Assembly: GCF_963855985.1 (NCBI RefSeq)
Contig: NC_087099.1
Span: 9,020,001-9,084,000, forward strand
DNA length: 64,000 bases
Reading direction: 5' to 3'
DNA from: Ostrinia nubilalis
Taxonomy: Eukaryota; Arthropoda; Insecta; Lepidoptera; Crambidae
The notes below the pieces were generated by a model. It searched no databases, had not been told where the DNA came from, and was given only the letters and a program-made list of their open reading frames with translations. This document shows positions 1 to 12,269 of the stretch, in pieces (position 1 is the stretch's first letter; each line of letters opens with the position of its first letter). The position numbers were made by a program, and so were the translations under genes.

Positions 1-1630
1 TTCATCCTTTAATAGCTTTTCAGATGAAATGAATGTTGTTATCTTACTATGCATAACCTTTTCAAATATTTTAGACAATATAGGTATCAAGGTAATGGGT
101 CGGTAATTACCTAGCTCATCATCAGCACCATTCTTGTAAAGGGGTTTCACAATGGATCGTTTTAGTTCTACCGGAAACCGACCCTGTTCGAGAGAAAGAT
201 TTACTAAATAGGCTAAGGGGATCGATACAAATTCAGCACATTTTTTTATGATTTCTGTGTTGATGTTGTCGTAACCTGCAGAATTAGTGTTTCTTAGACC
301 TTTTATTATCTTAAATATATCATTTTCATTAACAGGAGTTAAAAATATGGTATTAGGGTGAAATGGTATATTGTTTAATGCTTGTTTGAGTTGCGTTTCC
401 CTGTCATTTTTATTATTTTTCGTCAATTCTATATAATATTTATTAAATTCGTCACATATATCTTTAGGATTGTCAATTAATTTATTATTGTCAAGTTTTA
501 TATTTTGAATGTCTTTTCTAAAGTCTGTATTTTGTGTGTATTTTTTTAGGACATCCCATGATGTTTTGCAAACGTTTTTTGAATTAGCAATATAATGTGT
601 ATTTGTATTTTTTTGTGCTTGATGTATACATTTTTTTAGTATTCTAGTGTAGTTTAAGTATCTTTTTTTTGTTATATTTTTATTTCCTTTGGATAATCGA
701 TATTTGAGGTATAGCTGTCTTTTATGAATACAGCAACGCTTCAAACCTTTAGTAAGCCAATTATTTTTCAAAGGTTTATTTTTTACCTTTACTTTTATGA
801 TTGGAAAGCATAGATTAAAAAATAGGATGATGATATCATGGAAGTACTTAAATGCTTTGTTAATATCACTTTCCTGAATAACTTCCATAAATGATAGTGC
901 AGATATACAGTCGATAAATTTTTTTACGTTCTCCTTGCACATATCACGCCTATATTCAAACCAAAACTTTATCTTTTTTTTATATTTAGGGTCTGTGTCA
1001 AGTTCAAAGGTTATACTTTGCCCCGTTTCATGATCCGACAAACATAAACAATGTATTTTTGAGGTCACGTTAACATTTAAATTACTTGTGATCAGGTCTA
1101 AGCAAGCGTTTTTTACGGGTAGGAGAATTAATATGATTATTTATATTATAATTACTCAACAGACTTTTTAAATCTTTGCTGTGTTTATTATTTTGCAACA
1201 TATCTACATTCCAATCTCCGCAAAGTATTATTTTCTTATTGCGTTTTTTTGATAACATGCTAAGAAGAGCCTGAAGCTGTTGGAAAAAGATATCTAATTT
1301 AGAATTTGGAGTTCTGTATATGCAGACAATTATAAGATTATATTGTATAATCTCTACTGCACAACATTCAAATGTGTATGGTAATGCCTGAGTTATGTCT
1401 AAGGTCTTGTACTCTAAATTATTTTTTACTAAAATACAAGTGCCACCACGTCGTTCCCCTCTGCAAAAAGAAGCGACCATTTTAAAGTTACTAATGTTGA
1501 GATTTTTCTCAGAGCCTTTTTTGATAAATGTCTCTGAAAGGCAAATAAAATCAACACCATTCAGTTCATTGTTTAGTTCATCAAAGGAAACTACAGATTT
1601 TGTACCACAAGGGAAATGGTAATCGGACGG
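1..1630 (-). mobile_element. Jockey/CR1-like non-LTR retrotransposon, endonuclease plus start of reverse transcriptase (partial)
   Basis: Read on the minus strand, 1620-1082 encodes an APE-type endonuclease: the 'CLSET' motif (catalytic Glu) lies just before position 1530, followed by a 'YRTPNS' block and 'CGDWNVD' (Asp/Asn of the active site). After a stop at 1082 the reading continues in another frame with 'LSDHE' (the SDH motif) and on to a reverse-transcriptase start ('NSAGYDNI', 'GRFPVELKRS', 'NYRPITLIPILSK') that runs off the window at position 1. One frameshift, at an A-run near 1108, separates the two parts; otherwise the frame is open for about 1.6 kb, so the copy is fairly young. 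The N-terminus of the endonuclease and any ORF1 are missing upstream of about 1630, a typical 5' truncation. The clade call is by motif only. Confidence 0.9.
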
Positions 1631-3870
1631 AAATTGAAATTGATTTTGACACAGGTAGAAAAATCACACCCAAATACTGTCAAATTTGATTCTTAAACTG
1701 ACTGAATCTAATGGGTTGACGTTATCTTCACTGTTTAGACGCTTAGACCTCCATCGAAAATTCGAAATTCAGGAATTTACGCTCGTTTTTACTGTTTGAT
1801 ATCTCAAATAAAAAAATCTGTGTCTACACACGTATGCGTAACTGCGTATAGCCACAGTATGCTTTTAAGCATCGCGATGCAAAATGAGCGAAGTGATTCG
1901 GATGCAGCTCACGGCTCGCGCGCATAATGGGGCAATTTCCTTGTCATTTCCCGGACGCTGCTGCAATCCGACATCTTGTGGCCGCTTTTGAACGAACCGT
2001 CTTGTCAAACAAACGCCTATCTCGCAGTTTTATGATACAGCGATATTGCCTGGGTTTGGGAATTAGCTCTGGTGATAAATCGAAATTGAAGAAAAGAATC
2101 ATTCTTTAAACTTATCACGAATCTGCCAAACTGACAATTATTGAACCAAAACTATACTTAAAAGTAAGTAGGTACATTAAACGACAGCAAATAGAAGAAT
2201 AAAAATAATTTTAAATATCCACAAGTTCTTATAAAAATGAGTTCAGCGCTTTGTAAAAGTAAATATTACTTAACTATTGAAGTTTATCAATACTTTAAAA
2301 CTGACATAACAAGCAAAATTTTATTGCATTGGCTTAGATTTTGATGTTGTTGCTGGCTCCTTTTAATTTATACCTACATCGATTTCATTTTAAACTATTA
2401 TAATGCTCAATACAATATCAAATTCTCCATTACTTGCATTAACACTGCCCGATCAACAGTTCGCAACTTTAATGCATTACATACTATACACACAGAACTG
2501 GTCTTCATTATTCAACCAAAAGTGCTTCGTGTGGGTATCGATCAAGTACGAAATGCAGTTCATAAAACAAACGACTACCAAACAAGGAGCCGAAACTAAG
2601 TTATATTGAGCAAGTTGCTGCGTTTGTCTATCGTTAGAGTTCTAGAATACGAAGCACGATGTTTAAGCCACTGCTAGTTTTATTTTGATTGTAATCTAAT
2701 CTAACGATATCACATTGGAAACCCAAAAAGGATGACGTAATTTTCAAAGAAGAGGCGTTTAATCCATTGCTACTTTTATTTTGATTCTATATTTTACGGT
2801 AAATACGCATTATTAATCAATTAATATCGTATCTGTATTAAATAATGCAAAAGTTAATCACAATCCACTAAAACAATATCCAATCAATGCAGACTTTGAT
2901 TAAAAATCGGACAAAGTATTGAACTTGCCCGATCGATTTAATAGAAAGATCAAAATTTATTCTCCAGTAGCTACAATAACTTCCCGCGAACATTGTTGCC
3001 GCGAACATTGGAAAGTTTTCTTGTTAAAAGTTCTCTATTGCGGAATGAGAATAATAATTCTTGAAATCACTTCCTTATTAAGAATCCTACTATATCCTAC
3101 TATTATATTGCCTACTCGCATAAAAGTAAAGTTTGTGAGTGTAATTATGGGCGTAAAAATAATTTATAATTTCGATAAAAGGTTACAATAATGCACTCGT
3201 AATACTTAGTTTGTGTAATAGTTAAACACAAAATGAAATGGGATCCTGTGACTTATTATTTAATGTAATTTGCTTCATGCTATGCATCTAAACCATTATT
3301 TTTTTAAACTTATTTGCACATTGAACAGGCGAACATAGGGCAATATTGTCTTCTCTTCCAGTTAATCATTAACACTCTATCTAACATGTTCCAAAAACAT
3401 AAGAAAGCTATTAAGAGTGCTTATTACGTTGTAAATGTAGGTAGGTAGGTTTAATAAATTGAAAAATAAAATAACAAAATACTTATAATATGATATTTCA
3501 TCCGAGTAGTTCCAGAGGCATCGCCCCTGGGGTAATTCATATTAAAGTTACTCTTATTTGTGTACCCTCTTCGACGATTTACGAACGAATAACTTTAAGC
3601 GAGCCTAAACCGCTCGACTGTATATACAAAACTGGTTTAAACTGGTTTACTGATAAAGAGTTCGGCTAACAAACTTGGACAATCTCGGAATTGCTCAAGT
3701 ATGACTTTGTTTTCAATTAATCTATTCCGGTTCATAAAGACTTTACGACATAAATTAACAAATTGAACGACAACAACAACTGTTTCTATTAAAATTAAAA
3801 TGTTTAAGCTGTGTAAAGGGCCTTTAGAAAAAATAAAGCTTGATGAATTAATGTTTATAAATTATTATTA
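1631..3870. other. Gene-free AT-rich stretch
   Basis: I see no exon with splice signals or a recognisable domain here. The open frames at 1927-2109, 2403-2609 and 2919-3191 are low-complexity, without family motifs. No clear repeat boundary was found. Confidence 0.6.
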
Positions 3871-4023
3871 GCAAGCTGAAAACGTGGCAATGGGCGGACT
3901 ACTCAGAATTGACCGCCGATGGGGCAGAAAGGTTCTGGCATGGATGCCACGTACCGGAAAATGCAGCGAGTGAGGTCCAGCAGGTTAGCAGAGGACGTCC
4001 TGTGACTGAAATGATGATGATGA
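3871..4023 (+). repeat. LINE (RTE-like) 3' tail ending in ATGATGATG
   Basis: The segment has the degenerate LINE C-terminus pattern (TGGCATGGATG, GGACGTCCTGTGACTGA) followed by the short GATGAT microsatellite tail that ends several lepidopteran RTE-like elements. The same tail occurs in other copies in this window, for example at 4790-4925, 12120-12265 and 44352-44492. Confidence 0.7.
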
Positions 4024-4786
4024 ATTAATATTTGGTCAGGGGTTACGTCTGCGTGAATTCGGTCTGTCCCTGGTATTTAAATCACGGTGTCTTCTACTCA
4101 AAATCTACTCAAATCACCAAAAGATAAGAATGAGTTTCAATTTGCTAACATGAACAATGATGGATTCCTCAATCGAACTGTCAATGCTCTTTTATTTTAT
4201 TTTTTTCAACCAAAATTAGCTTATAGCAGTCGTCTTTTACACAAAAATTATACGAATAAAGGTGTGACGACACCTTTCGCATCGAGTAGTAAAATTCTTA
4301 TCAATCCTTAATGCCCTCCCGAACCGATAATAAGCAATTTATATGAACCATTAGAGAATCAGCACACCGTTAAGATAAATGTAAAGGATAAAGTCTTAAT
4401 TGCACTCCAGAAACAAAGTGGGACACCTTACATCGAGCGAGAGGACGAATGTTCCATAAAATTGTAATAAAGCTTCCTTATGGGACTTACAATAGAATCA
4501 CAGTCTGATTGCTCATTCCGTTTGGTCTGATTGAAAATCACTTGAGATTTGTTTAATTAGGCTACAGTAAATTGTGTGTAATTGCACCTGCCACCAAATA
4601 AATAAGTTAAGTATAAATAAAAAAATCATTTTTAAAAATATGGGAGCACGGGATGCTACTTATTGTCTAGGGTGTAGAGTTTGTGTAGAGCTTGCAACGT
4701 ATAAGCTTGGCTCTACATGAGGTCTGATAACTTTTTCAAAATGCAAGCTATAATAAGAACTCTTGGTAACATTTTACATGATAATC

Positions 4787-4925
4787 ATCATCATCATCAT
4801 TTTAGCCATAGGACGTCATGAACGAACAAAGGCCTCCCCAAGGTTTCCCACAATGAACGGTCCTGCGCTGCCCGAATCCAGACTCTTCCCGCGACCTTTA
4901 CCAGATCGTCGGTCCACCTAGTAGA
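4787..4925 (-). repeat. LINE (RTE-like) 3' tail, minus strand
   Basis: Starts with (CAT)n at 4787-4800, then the complement of the conserved tail: 'CATAGGACGTC', 'GGCCTCCCCAAGG' and 'CCAGATCGTCGGTCCACC'. It is an inverted relative of the copy at 44352-44492. Confidence 0.75.
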
Positions 4926-7900
4926 TAAATAGATAAAAGATAATATTATTGAGAATTTATCAAACTTTTTTTTTTCAACTTGATTAGTATCATTAAATAA
5001 TGTGTCTTGTACCAATAAAAAAGCAAACCAAGATTTGTTCCTGAATTCTTTTGCAAGGAAACACAAGTATTATTTAGGTCACGCGTGTCAACGTCACGAA
5101 TGCTTCTACAGCAGTAAAACAAAAGTTAATTTCGCTTTTATTATCGCCATAAATCTCCAGTGTAAAATCCAGTATGGAGTGTTTACTTTCTAATTTTCCG
5201 GTTGTCTTGTCTAGGAGACGGCTGGTATGCTGTGTGCGTCACTCGCCTCTGTGTGATACAAAATTCTAAAGAAAGATTGTAGGTACTGAAGGGTGATTTC
5301 CTCGGGTGAATTTTTGTTTCCTTTCGCCAGTAAACGTGTTTGATTTACGCTCGTACACTTGGGTAGGTAGATAAACTGCATAGCCTGATGAATCTTCTTT
5401 AAAATATATGTTTTAACTTTAGTGCCACGTAAAATAGGATAGTACGCAAATGAGTTTCAAGGCTAGACCTTAAAATGTTGTGTCAATTGCCATGTCACAT
5501 GGGTTTACAAGAACCTAAGAAGCTCCCGTAGAAATATTAAAAAACTTCTTCTGGAAAATTACTTTAGCATTCTTATTTATTCATTAGCATATGACAGGGC
5601 GCAAAAATGATGACCTTTAGTGTAGATAAGTACTACAATACAATCATTGATTAGCACTCCATTAGCATTATACCTACATACAGTTATTATCTTATGAGAA
5701 AAAGTCATCCGTTAGTTGAGTGGTGAAAGTTTGATCCCGTGTAGAATGTTCCAGTGCATTGTGTTTCCAGTTGGTTCCCAGTTTAGTAAGGACAGAGGTT
5801 TGTATCATCGGCGGTCAGTGTGCGACGGCTTAACGATGCACCAAATCATAGGGATGATGCATGATAGGGCAGGGTGCCCTCATAACGGGCACTAAACAAA
5901 TTGAAGTTGCTTAGCCAAAATTTAGGTAGTGCCTGGCTACTCGTATTGCCATGTTTAAAGTTTATATCATCGGTAGCAAAGTTATTGAAACAAGTTAATT
6001 AACTTATTACTTTATGCTTCGCTTAGTAGGTACGAGTATGTCTTTTATTTTACTGTATTTTTATGTTAGTGAAAAAAGGTGTCAAGATTTGAATTTTTTT
6101 GCAGAGCTTAATATACCTATTTAATTATTTTATGATGTGTTGTTTTATAGATATTAGGACTGATAACATAATATGATCATCAGCCGATGACAGTTCATAA
6201 GCTGTTAGTAAGACACCCCAAGAAATGGACAGGATTCCATATCCATGCGATTCCAATGTAGAGTCGGTTCTTTGAGCCAGCTGGTGGTGAAGGTACCATT
6301 TATTGAGCCAATGTCTGGCCAATTTTTTCGATTAAAAAAACGTAATTATAACATCTGACGATCGCGCACATACAAACCAAAGTAACATACTCTAATTAGG
6401 CAAAACGAGGACGAAATGAAGAGGTCTTCATTCAATTAAAGAGACGTAGCACCGCAGCCGGGCCGGCGCGAGGCTTAGGAGACAAATTTGCTGGGAAACA
6501 AATGCGATTCAAATTCAGACAAATAGTCCCTGCGCGGCAGAAGCCGTTTACTGGGAAATTCCTCCATCACTCTTGGGCCGGCTACATTTGTTTTTCCCTT
6601 CTTTTGCCGGCCCGCTGCGAGTATGGGTGGGTAATTGATTGAGGTGCGGTTCATCATCGTCATGCTTTAAGCATAAATATGGCATTGGTATGCTAGACGT
6701 ACTAATTTATTGATCACTCGCTTTTGCCCGAAACTTCGCCCCCGTGATTCAGTCTACCAGTCAGTTCAGTTCAGTCGTTCTTCCCAAAATAGAATATAAT
6801 ATTTGTATATTTTTGTAAAATTATGTCATGTAATAAAAATGCTAGAACACAAGAAAAACGTCTGACCTAGATAAAACTTAGCCGACAAGTAGGTAACGAA
6901 TTCCGTGGAGGGTAGTTGAACGGAAAGCATGGTCGATCTTAATGAACTTCAGTAAACAAATCTGGTGTTATTTTGCGTTCTAAAGTGCAATGTAGTTATC
7001 AATTAACATTCATAAAACACTGAATTTGAGTTTTTTCGGCCTGATAGTGTTTACATCGTTCTCAATATGAAAGCTGAAATAAAATCTCTGCAGTACTCAA
7101 TTCATTAATCTGAATCTGGAATATTAAATTTCGCGGAAGCGTAGTGGCCACTTATGTAAAAGTTGAGCCCCAGCTCAGTCGAGGGCTTTGGGCTAGTGGG
7201 CAGAAAACGACCCGTAACATCTACGGGGCCTTTGACATAATTGGATCAACTACGGAAACTTCCTTTAGATCTGAGCGGCATTCAGCTGATATCACAATTT
7301 TGTTATAAGCTCAGGTAATGAGTGGGCCTTTTCAGGATCTGCTTTGGTCAGTTGTCTAGACAATATCATGTCGAAATGAAAGCTAGCAGCTTCGGACGGC
7401 TTGCCAAGCTGTCGATCCAAATATAAAATTGTCAGAGACTCTATGTAGAATAGAACCCTCTAAAATCAATAAGTTCACATTTAGTTCAGACTCATTACAA
7501 ACATGATTTGCTATGTGCCTTCATAGACACCATTATCGACCACGACCACTCTGGCAAGAATGTAGCGACGAAGAAGAAAAATCATGATATTTTCTTATCT
7601 AATGACGTAGATGTAAGTTCCCTTGTTCTCCTTTTTTTTGTACCACTTGAGATAAATATACTCATACAAAATAAAGCAGTGGGTAATAGTTTGTACTTAA
7701 CTCATTGACCTCAAATCAAATAAATCCACTGGTTACAAATCACAGTGAGAGATTTCAATCAGTAAATACGTAATGCAGCATATTTAAACGCTGCAGCATG
7801 TACGTTACGAGTATTAAGTAAACACAAACCCATTTAATGAGTAAACTGCATAATGTTACATCTGACCCGTGCAACCATTGAGAGCGGATTAATTTGTGGT

Positions 7901-8580
7901 GTTCCGTATCTAATGCTACTAATTAATGTATTAACTAACGCATTAACGAGATGAAACCTAATATCGTTAACAAAGCAATTAATTATAACAATCGGATTAT
8001 AAAAGATTCATCAAATAATGCGCCTAAAAAGTCAAGCTAGAGAGAAAATAAAGTGCACAGTTACACTTAATTAGGTCATAAAAGCCATTTATTTACTGCA
8101 AATAGGATTTTAATAAGCTATTTTACAGGTTGTATTTTTACTACATGACAGTTTCAATTACCTACTGTTCGTGACAGATTACAAAAATTATTAAGTTTTT
8201 ACTTTAGAGAAATTCCCGTAGTCTCTACATTCAAAGGATTACAAACTAAGTTGACCACACACGCCTAATTTGGCTGTCATATAAACCTTTTAAATAAACC
8301 TATTTACCCTTTGTTCCCAAAAGCTTTTGAACATGATCCCACTGTAATCACTTTGATAGATTCCGATGAAATTATTTGATCGGCACAACCGCACAGTGGA
8401 ATGCCCTTTTACTATTTTGGGTTATGAATAAATCCGAGTCGGTTCTTAGGGGAGACCGAGGTGACTTGTAACTTAACATAGGAGAGTTGTGACGTTGTCG
8501 ATTTTTGGAAACCTATCAACTATCAGCAAGCTTCCAACGGCGTGTATTTGTTAATTCGACACTTGAACTGCAACAAGGTC
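4926..8580. other. Gene-free stretch with one GC-rich island
   Basis: No supported exon. The patch 6445-6625 is clearly richer in G+C (CCGGGCCGGCGCGAGG, TTGCCGGCCCGCTGCGAG) than its surroundings; its open frames lack motifs. It may be a conserved noncoding element or an unrecognised repeat. The rest is AT-rich without obvious structure. Confidence 0.5.
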
Positions 8581-8584
8581 GCTA

Positions 8585-8757
8585 GTCTATAAATATAAAA
8601 CCAAAAGATAACTGACTGACTTTCTCATCAAGAAATCTCAGAAACTACAAGTGTATGGGGATTTCTTTTAGAACGTAGGTGCTCACTAAGACGGGATTTT
8701 GAAAACTTCAACTCCTAAAACGGGATCCACGCCTATGAAGTCGCGTTCGGCCGCTAG
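8585..8757 (+). mobile_element. Non-autonomous Helitron-like element fragment
   Basis: Contains 'TGACTGACTTTCTCATCA...AGAAACTACAAG' and ends 'GAAGTCGCGTTCGGCCGCTAG', a GC-rich potential hairpin followed by CTAG, the CTRR-type terminus of Helitrons. A close relative lies at 22640-22829. Confidence 0.65.
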
Positions 8758-8759
8758 TG

Positions 8760-8994
8760 CCTACTAATATTATAAATGCGAAAGTAACTCTGTCTGTGTG
8801 TCTGTGTCGCTTTCACGCCTAAACCACTAAACCGATTTTATTCAAATTTGTCATAGAGATAGTTTGAGTCCCGGGAAAGGACATGGAATAGTTTTTATCC
8901 CGGTTTTTGAAACAGGGACGCGCGCGAGCATGTTTTTCTGTCTGTAACAAACAAAATTTCACGCGGGCGAAGTCGCGGGCGGCCACTAGTAGTA
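8760..8994 (+). mobile_element. Non-autonomous Helitron-like element (Lep1-type)
   Basis: Begins 'TACTAATATTATAAATGCG', contains 'CTCTGTCTGTGTGTCTGTG' and 'TTTGAGTCCCGGGAAAGGA', and ends in a short GC hairpin (CGCGGGCGAAGTCGCGGGC) followed by CTAG. This is one of the commonest Helitron-like repeats of Lepidoptera. It abuts the previous related element, so two insertions stand side by side. Confidence 0.75.
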
Positions 8995-9521
8995 TAAGTT
9001 CCAAAAAATCAACAATGTCACAACTCTCCTCTGTTACAACTCACCTTGTAGTGAGGCCCTACGTGTTTTATTCTCGCGTCAGAAACTCCGATTGGTTTTT
9101 CTATAGCAACGTCAAACGCGACAGTTGTAGGCGTTCTTGCTTGAAATTCTTCGTAGTGTCTCAAAGGGCTTTCGAATCAAAAAAATGTCTCCTCAGGATT
9201 TGTTTATGTGGCTTCCTATTTATTCGCCATTTGGCTTCGTACAGCTCGTTTTTAAATAGAACTTAAGCAGACTATTGAATGTGGTTTCATACAAAAAGTT
9301 GTAGGTCATACAAAAGTGGCAGGTTACTCTCCTTTTAGCTTTCACTAGAACAGTGAAGTTAATGTTTGAGAAAATGTTGCAGTAGGTACTAAGATAATAA
9401 TATTATTTAAGTATGGCAACCGGGTTATACTACATTTTATGATTTTATAACCATTTCTACCATTTCATCAGACTTTTCTGTTAAAACAAACATCACAGTA
9501 TATTTGTAGTAAGCATTTCAA

Positions 9522-9707
9522 TAAGAGTAAATAAATAATTTCCCGGTAATCCATTTATATCTGTGTCAATTAGTCACAATAGCGTCCTGCTAGCGGCGAT
9601 AGCTAGCGCAAACAGCTCGGCTAATCCGCCACGCTGGCCCGCCGCCGCGTACTCGACTTGCTAATTTGGATAATTCGTTTTGAGAATCGCCCATTTTTAA
9701 CATTTGG
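9522..9707. repeat. Direct repeat copy 1 (186 bp, GC-rich core)
   Basis: Nearly identical to 9807-9992 (offset 285 bp), with only a few substitutions. The core 9590-9660 contains 'GCGGCGATAGCTAGCGC' and 'CTGGCCCGCCGCCGCG'. No open frame with motifs is seen. Confidence 0.9.
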
Positions 9708-9806
9708 TTCGTAGTGTCTAAATAAATAAAAAATCCTATATCTTCAGTAATATTGGTCTCGTGCGGTGTCTAGTACACTATCAATATATCGATCTTCCGC
9801 CTCTAT

Positions 9807-9992
9807 TAAGAGTAAATAAATAATTTCCCGGCAATCTATTTATATCTGTGTCAATTAGTCACAATAGCGTCCTGCTAGCGGCGATAGCTAGCGCAAACAG
9901 CTTGGCTAATCCACCACGCTGGCCCGCCGCCGCGTACTCGACTTGCTAATTTGGATAATTCGTTTTGAGAATCGCCCATTTTTAACATTTGA
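9807..9992. repeat. Direct repeat copy 2 (186 bp)
   Basis: Second copy of 9522-9707 in the same orientation, separated by about 100 bp of unrelated AT-rich sequence. The near-identity points to a recent local duplication. Confidence 0.9.
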
Positions 9993-12120
9993 TTCATTCA
10001 TCTAATAATATAAAAATTAATCGCAATATGCGTTGGTAAACGCTCAACTCAACAACGCCGGGACCATTTTACCATTTCTTTTTTTTACATGTTCGTTGAA
10101 GTCCAAGGATAGTTTTTACGGTGAGAAAAATTCGAATAATTTCCGAACAAAATTTAACCCATAATGGGGTAAAAAGGGGTCCACGCGTGCGAAGTCCCGG
10201 GCAGAAAGCTAGTAGGGAACAAAAATGTATGTAAAAGAAACATCTCTAGCATACATTTTGATAACACATTATGACATTACTATCTTAGTCAATAAACTGT
10301 TTTTGCCGTAGGAGTATTTTAGTTACCTACAGAAGCATTTCGTATTCAACAATTATGGCTTCTGAAATAAAAATACTCGTAACTCCTTGAAATTACGCAC
10401 GCATTACATTTTCTTATTCGTAGTTCTTGGAAAATTGTAGCAACTGCACTAGAGTGGCTATTTACTGCTCAGTAAGTACATTTTTCTACTTTTTACCCGA
10501 CTGCGCTAGAAGGAGGGTTATTTAGTGTATTTGTGCCTGTGCTTGTCTTTGACATGAGTTACAAATAAAATTATTTCTTATTTCTTAATAATAATATATT
10601 TGAGTCGCCTGTACTTTAATTCAATCGATTGTCTTTACCACCTTTATTTCCTCTATTCAGGAAAACGATCAAAGTTTTTTCTTTAAATATCCATTAATCC
10701 AACTTGCAAATAGTCAACCGATTCTCAAACCACTAAAAGTTACTTCCCTCTTAGATTTACCTGAGGGAATATAAGTTCGATCGTATCGAAACTTCCTCGT
10801 GTGGTTGGCATAGGTCTTGTCCAACGCAGTTCCGTTTAATTACCTACAGTATTGCTTGGATATGATTGATAAAATTATACATGCTCCGGTTTCGAATTCT
10901 GATATTAAAGCATGTTTGGGCTAACATTGGCTCAAGCGGGCGGAAGTTGAGAGCAGTATAAACATTTCAGTCCTGAATATGCCTCTATGATTGGTACTCA
11001 TTGGTAGTCTATGTCGTTGTTGTTGTCTGTACTGAAAATCAGTTTAGTAATTTACCATTAATAGAAACGACATTCTATTTCTGTCATTATAATGATAATT
11101 ATAATCATAATTATAATGACAACAATGTTTCCTATCCATTAACTAGTCCGTCTTTTTACGATAAAACATTATTCAAATGTTTCGTCGCACATACCTAAAA
11201 GGGTGATAAAATGATAGGTCGAAACGATGCTCGCTACGGAAATAAAACACGAATGCGCCACAACCACCGCATTCGGTTCACAATAATATCGCTCCTTTGT
11301 TGACGCCCATTTTCCGGCGAATAAACTACAAAAGAGTGCCGACACAATGTGACAAAAAGAATGTCCGCGGAATTATGTGTAATTACGGCTATAATAGTTT
11401 CACAAACTGGCCGCGGACAATGCGAGGCGCTGGCGTTTGGTGTCGATAAAATTGATTTATTCCCTTTCAAACGTTTGTATCTACAACACGTAGGTACAAC
11501 ACACCTATTCTTCGGCTAATTGGATATTATTAGGCACACTTGAGTGAATGGTTTCAGTCCTTTGTCTGTGCCACATGAGATCAGGTTATCAAGATAAACT
11601 ATTGAAAACACACCAAGGGTTGCGTGTCGATGTTTTGTGGGTTGCCTTTCGTAGGGGTGTCGCGTTTGACAAGAATTGAACTAAAATTGTCAACTAAAAT
11701 GTAATTAATAGCTTATTAATACATTGACTGATAGAAGTTGAAGGATTGTGTGTGATAGATGGAAAATAAAGAACTTGGTGTGGTTAATTTATACATAAAG
11801 ATGTTCACGGAACTATCATCTTTCAGCCTTGAGCAGTTTACCTACTACTTGACGTAATACACGAAAACAAGATCTCGCGCTTTTTTCTTCCACTACAGTC
11901 AGATATGCTATTTGGTTCATAAAATTAACATTAATAATATAATATAGGCATCACAATAATTAAGCGATTAGTTAACCTTAATAAAGCTGAAAATTAAGAT
12001 TGATAGAAAATAAAAGTTGCTCCTACTTTGTTTTTCAATATCGGTCTCTCAATTTGATTTTCTTTAATATCAAATTCCTATTCTATTGGTAACATAATCT
12101 AAAACATTGACATTGTTGTT
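9993..12120. other. Gene-free stretch
   Basis: No supported exon. A Helitron-like terminus (GCGAAGTCCCGGGCAGAAAG then CTAG) lies at about 10170-10214, and an AT-rich perfect-looking inverted repeat (GTCATTATAATGATAATTAT and its complement) at 11082-11120. Confidence 0.5.
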
Positions 12121-12149
12121 GTTTACAAAATACGTGGTGAAATACTTGG

Positions 12150-12265
12150 TCTGATGAAGGTCGCGGGAAGACCTGGCATAGGTACGGGCAGCGTTAGATC
12201 GGTCGTTGTGGAAAACCTCGGGGGAGGCCTTTTGCCCAGCAGAGGACGTCATTTGGCTGAAACGA
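12150..12265 (+). repeat. LINE (RTE-like) tail fragment
   Basis: Shows 'GATGAAGGTCGCGGGAAGAC', 'GGGGGAGGCCTTTTGCCCAG' and 'GAGGACGTCATTTGGCTGAA', a conserved tail block also found at 16262-16400 and 58198-58370 (both opposite strand). Confidence 0.75.
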
Positions 12266-12269
12266 ACAA

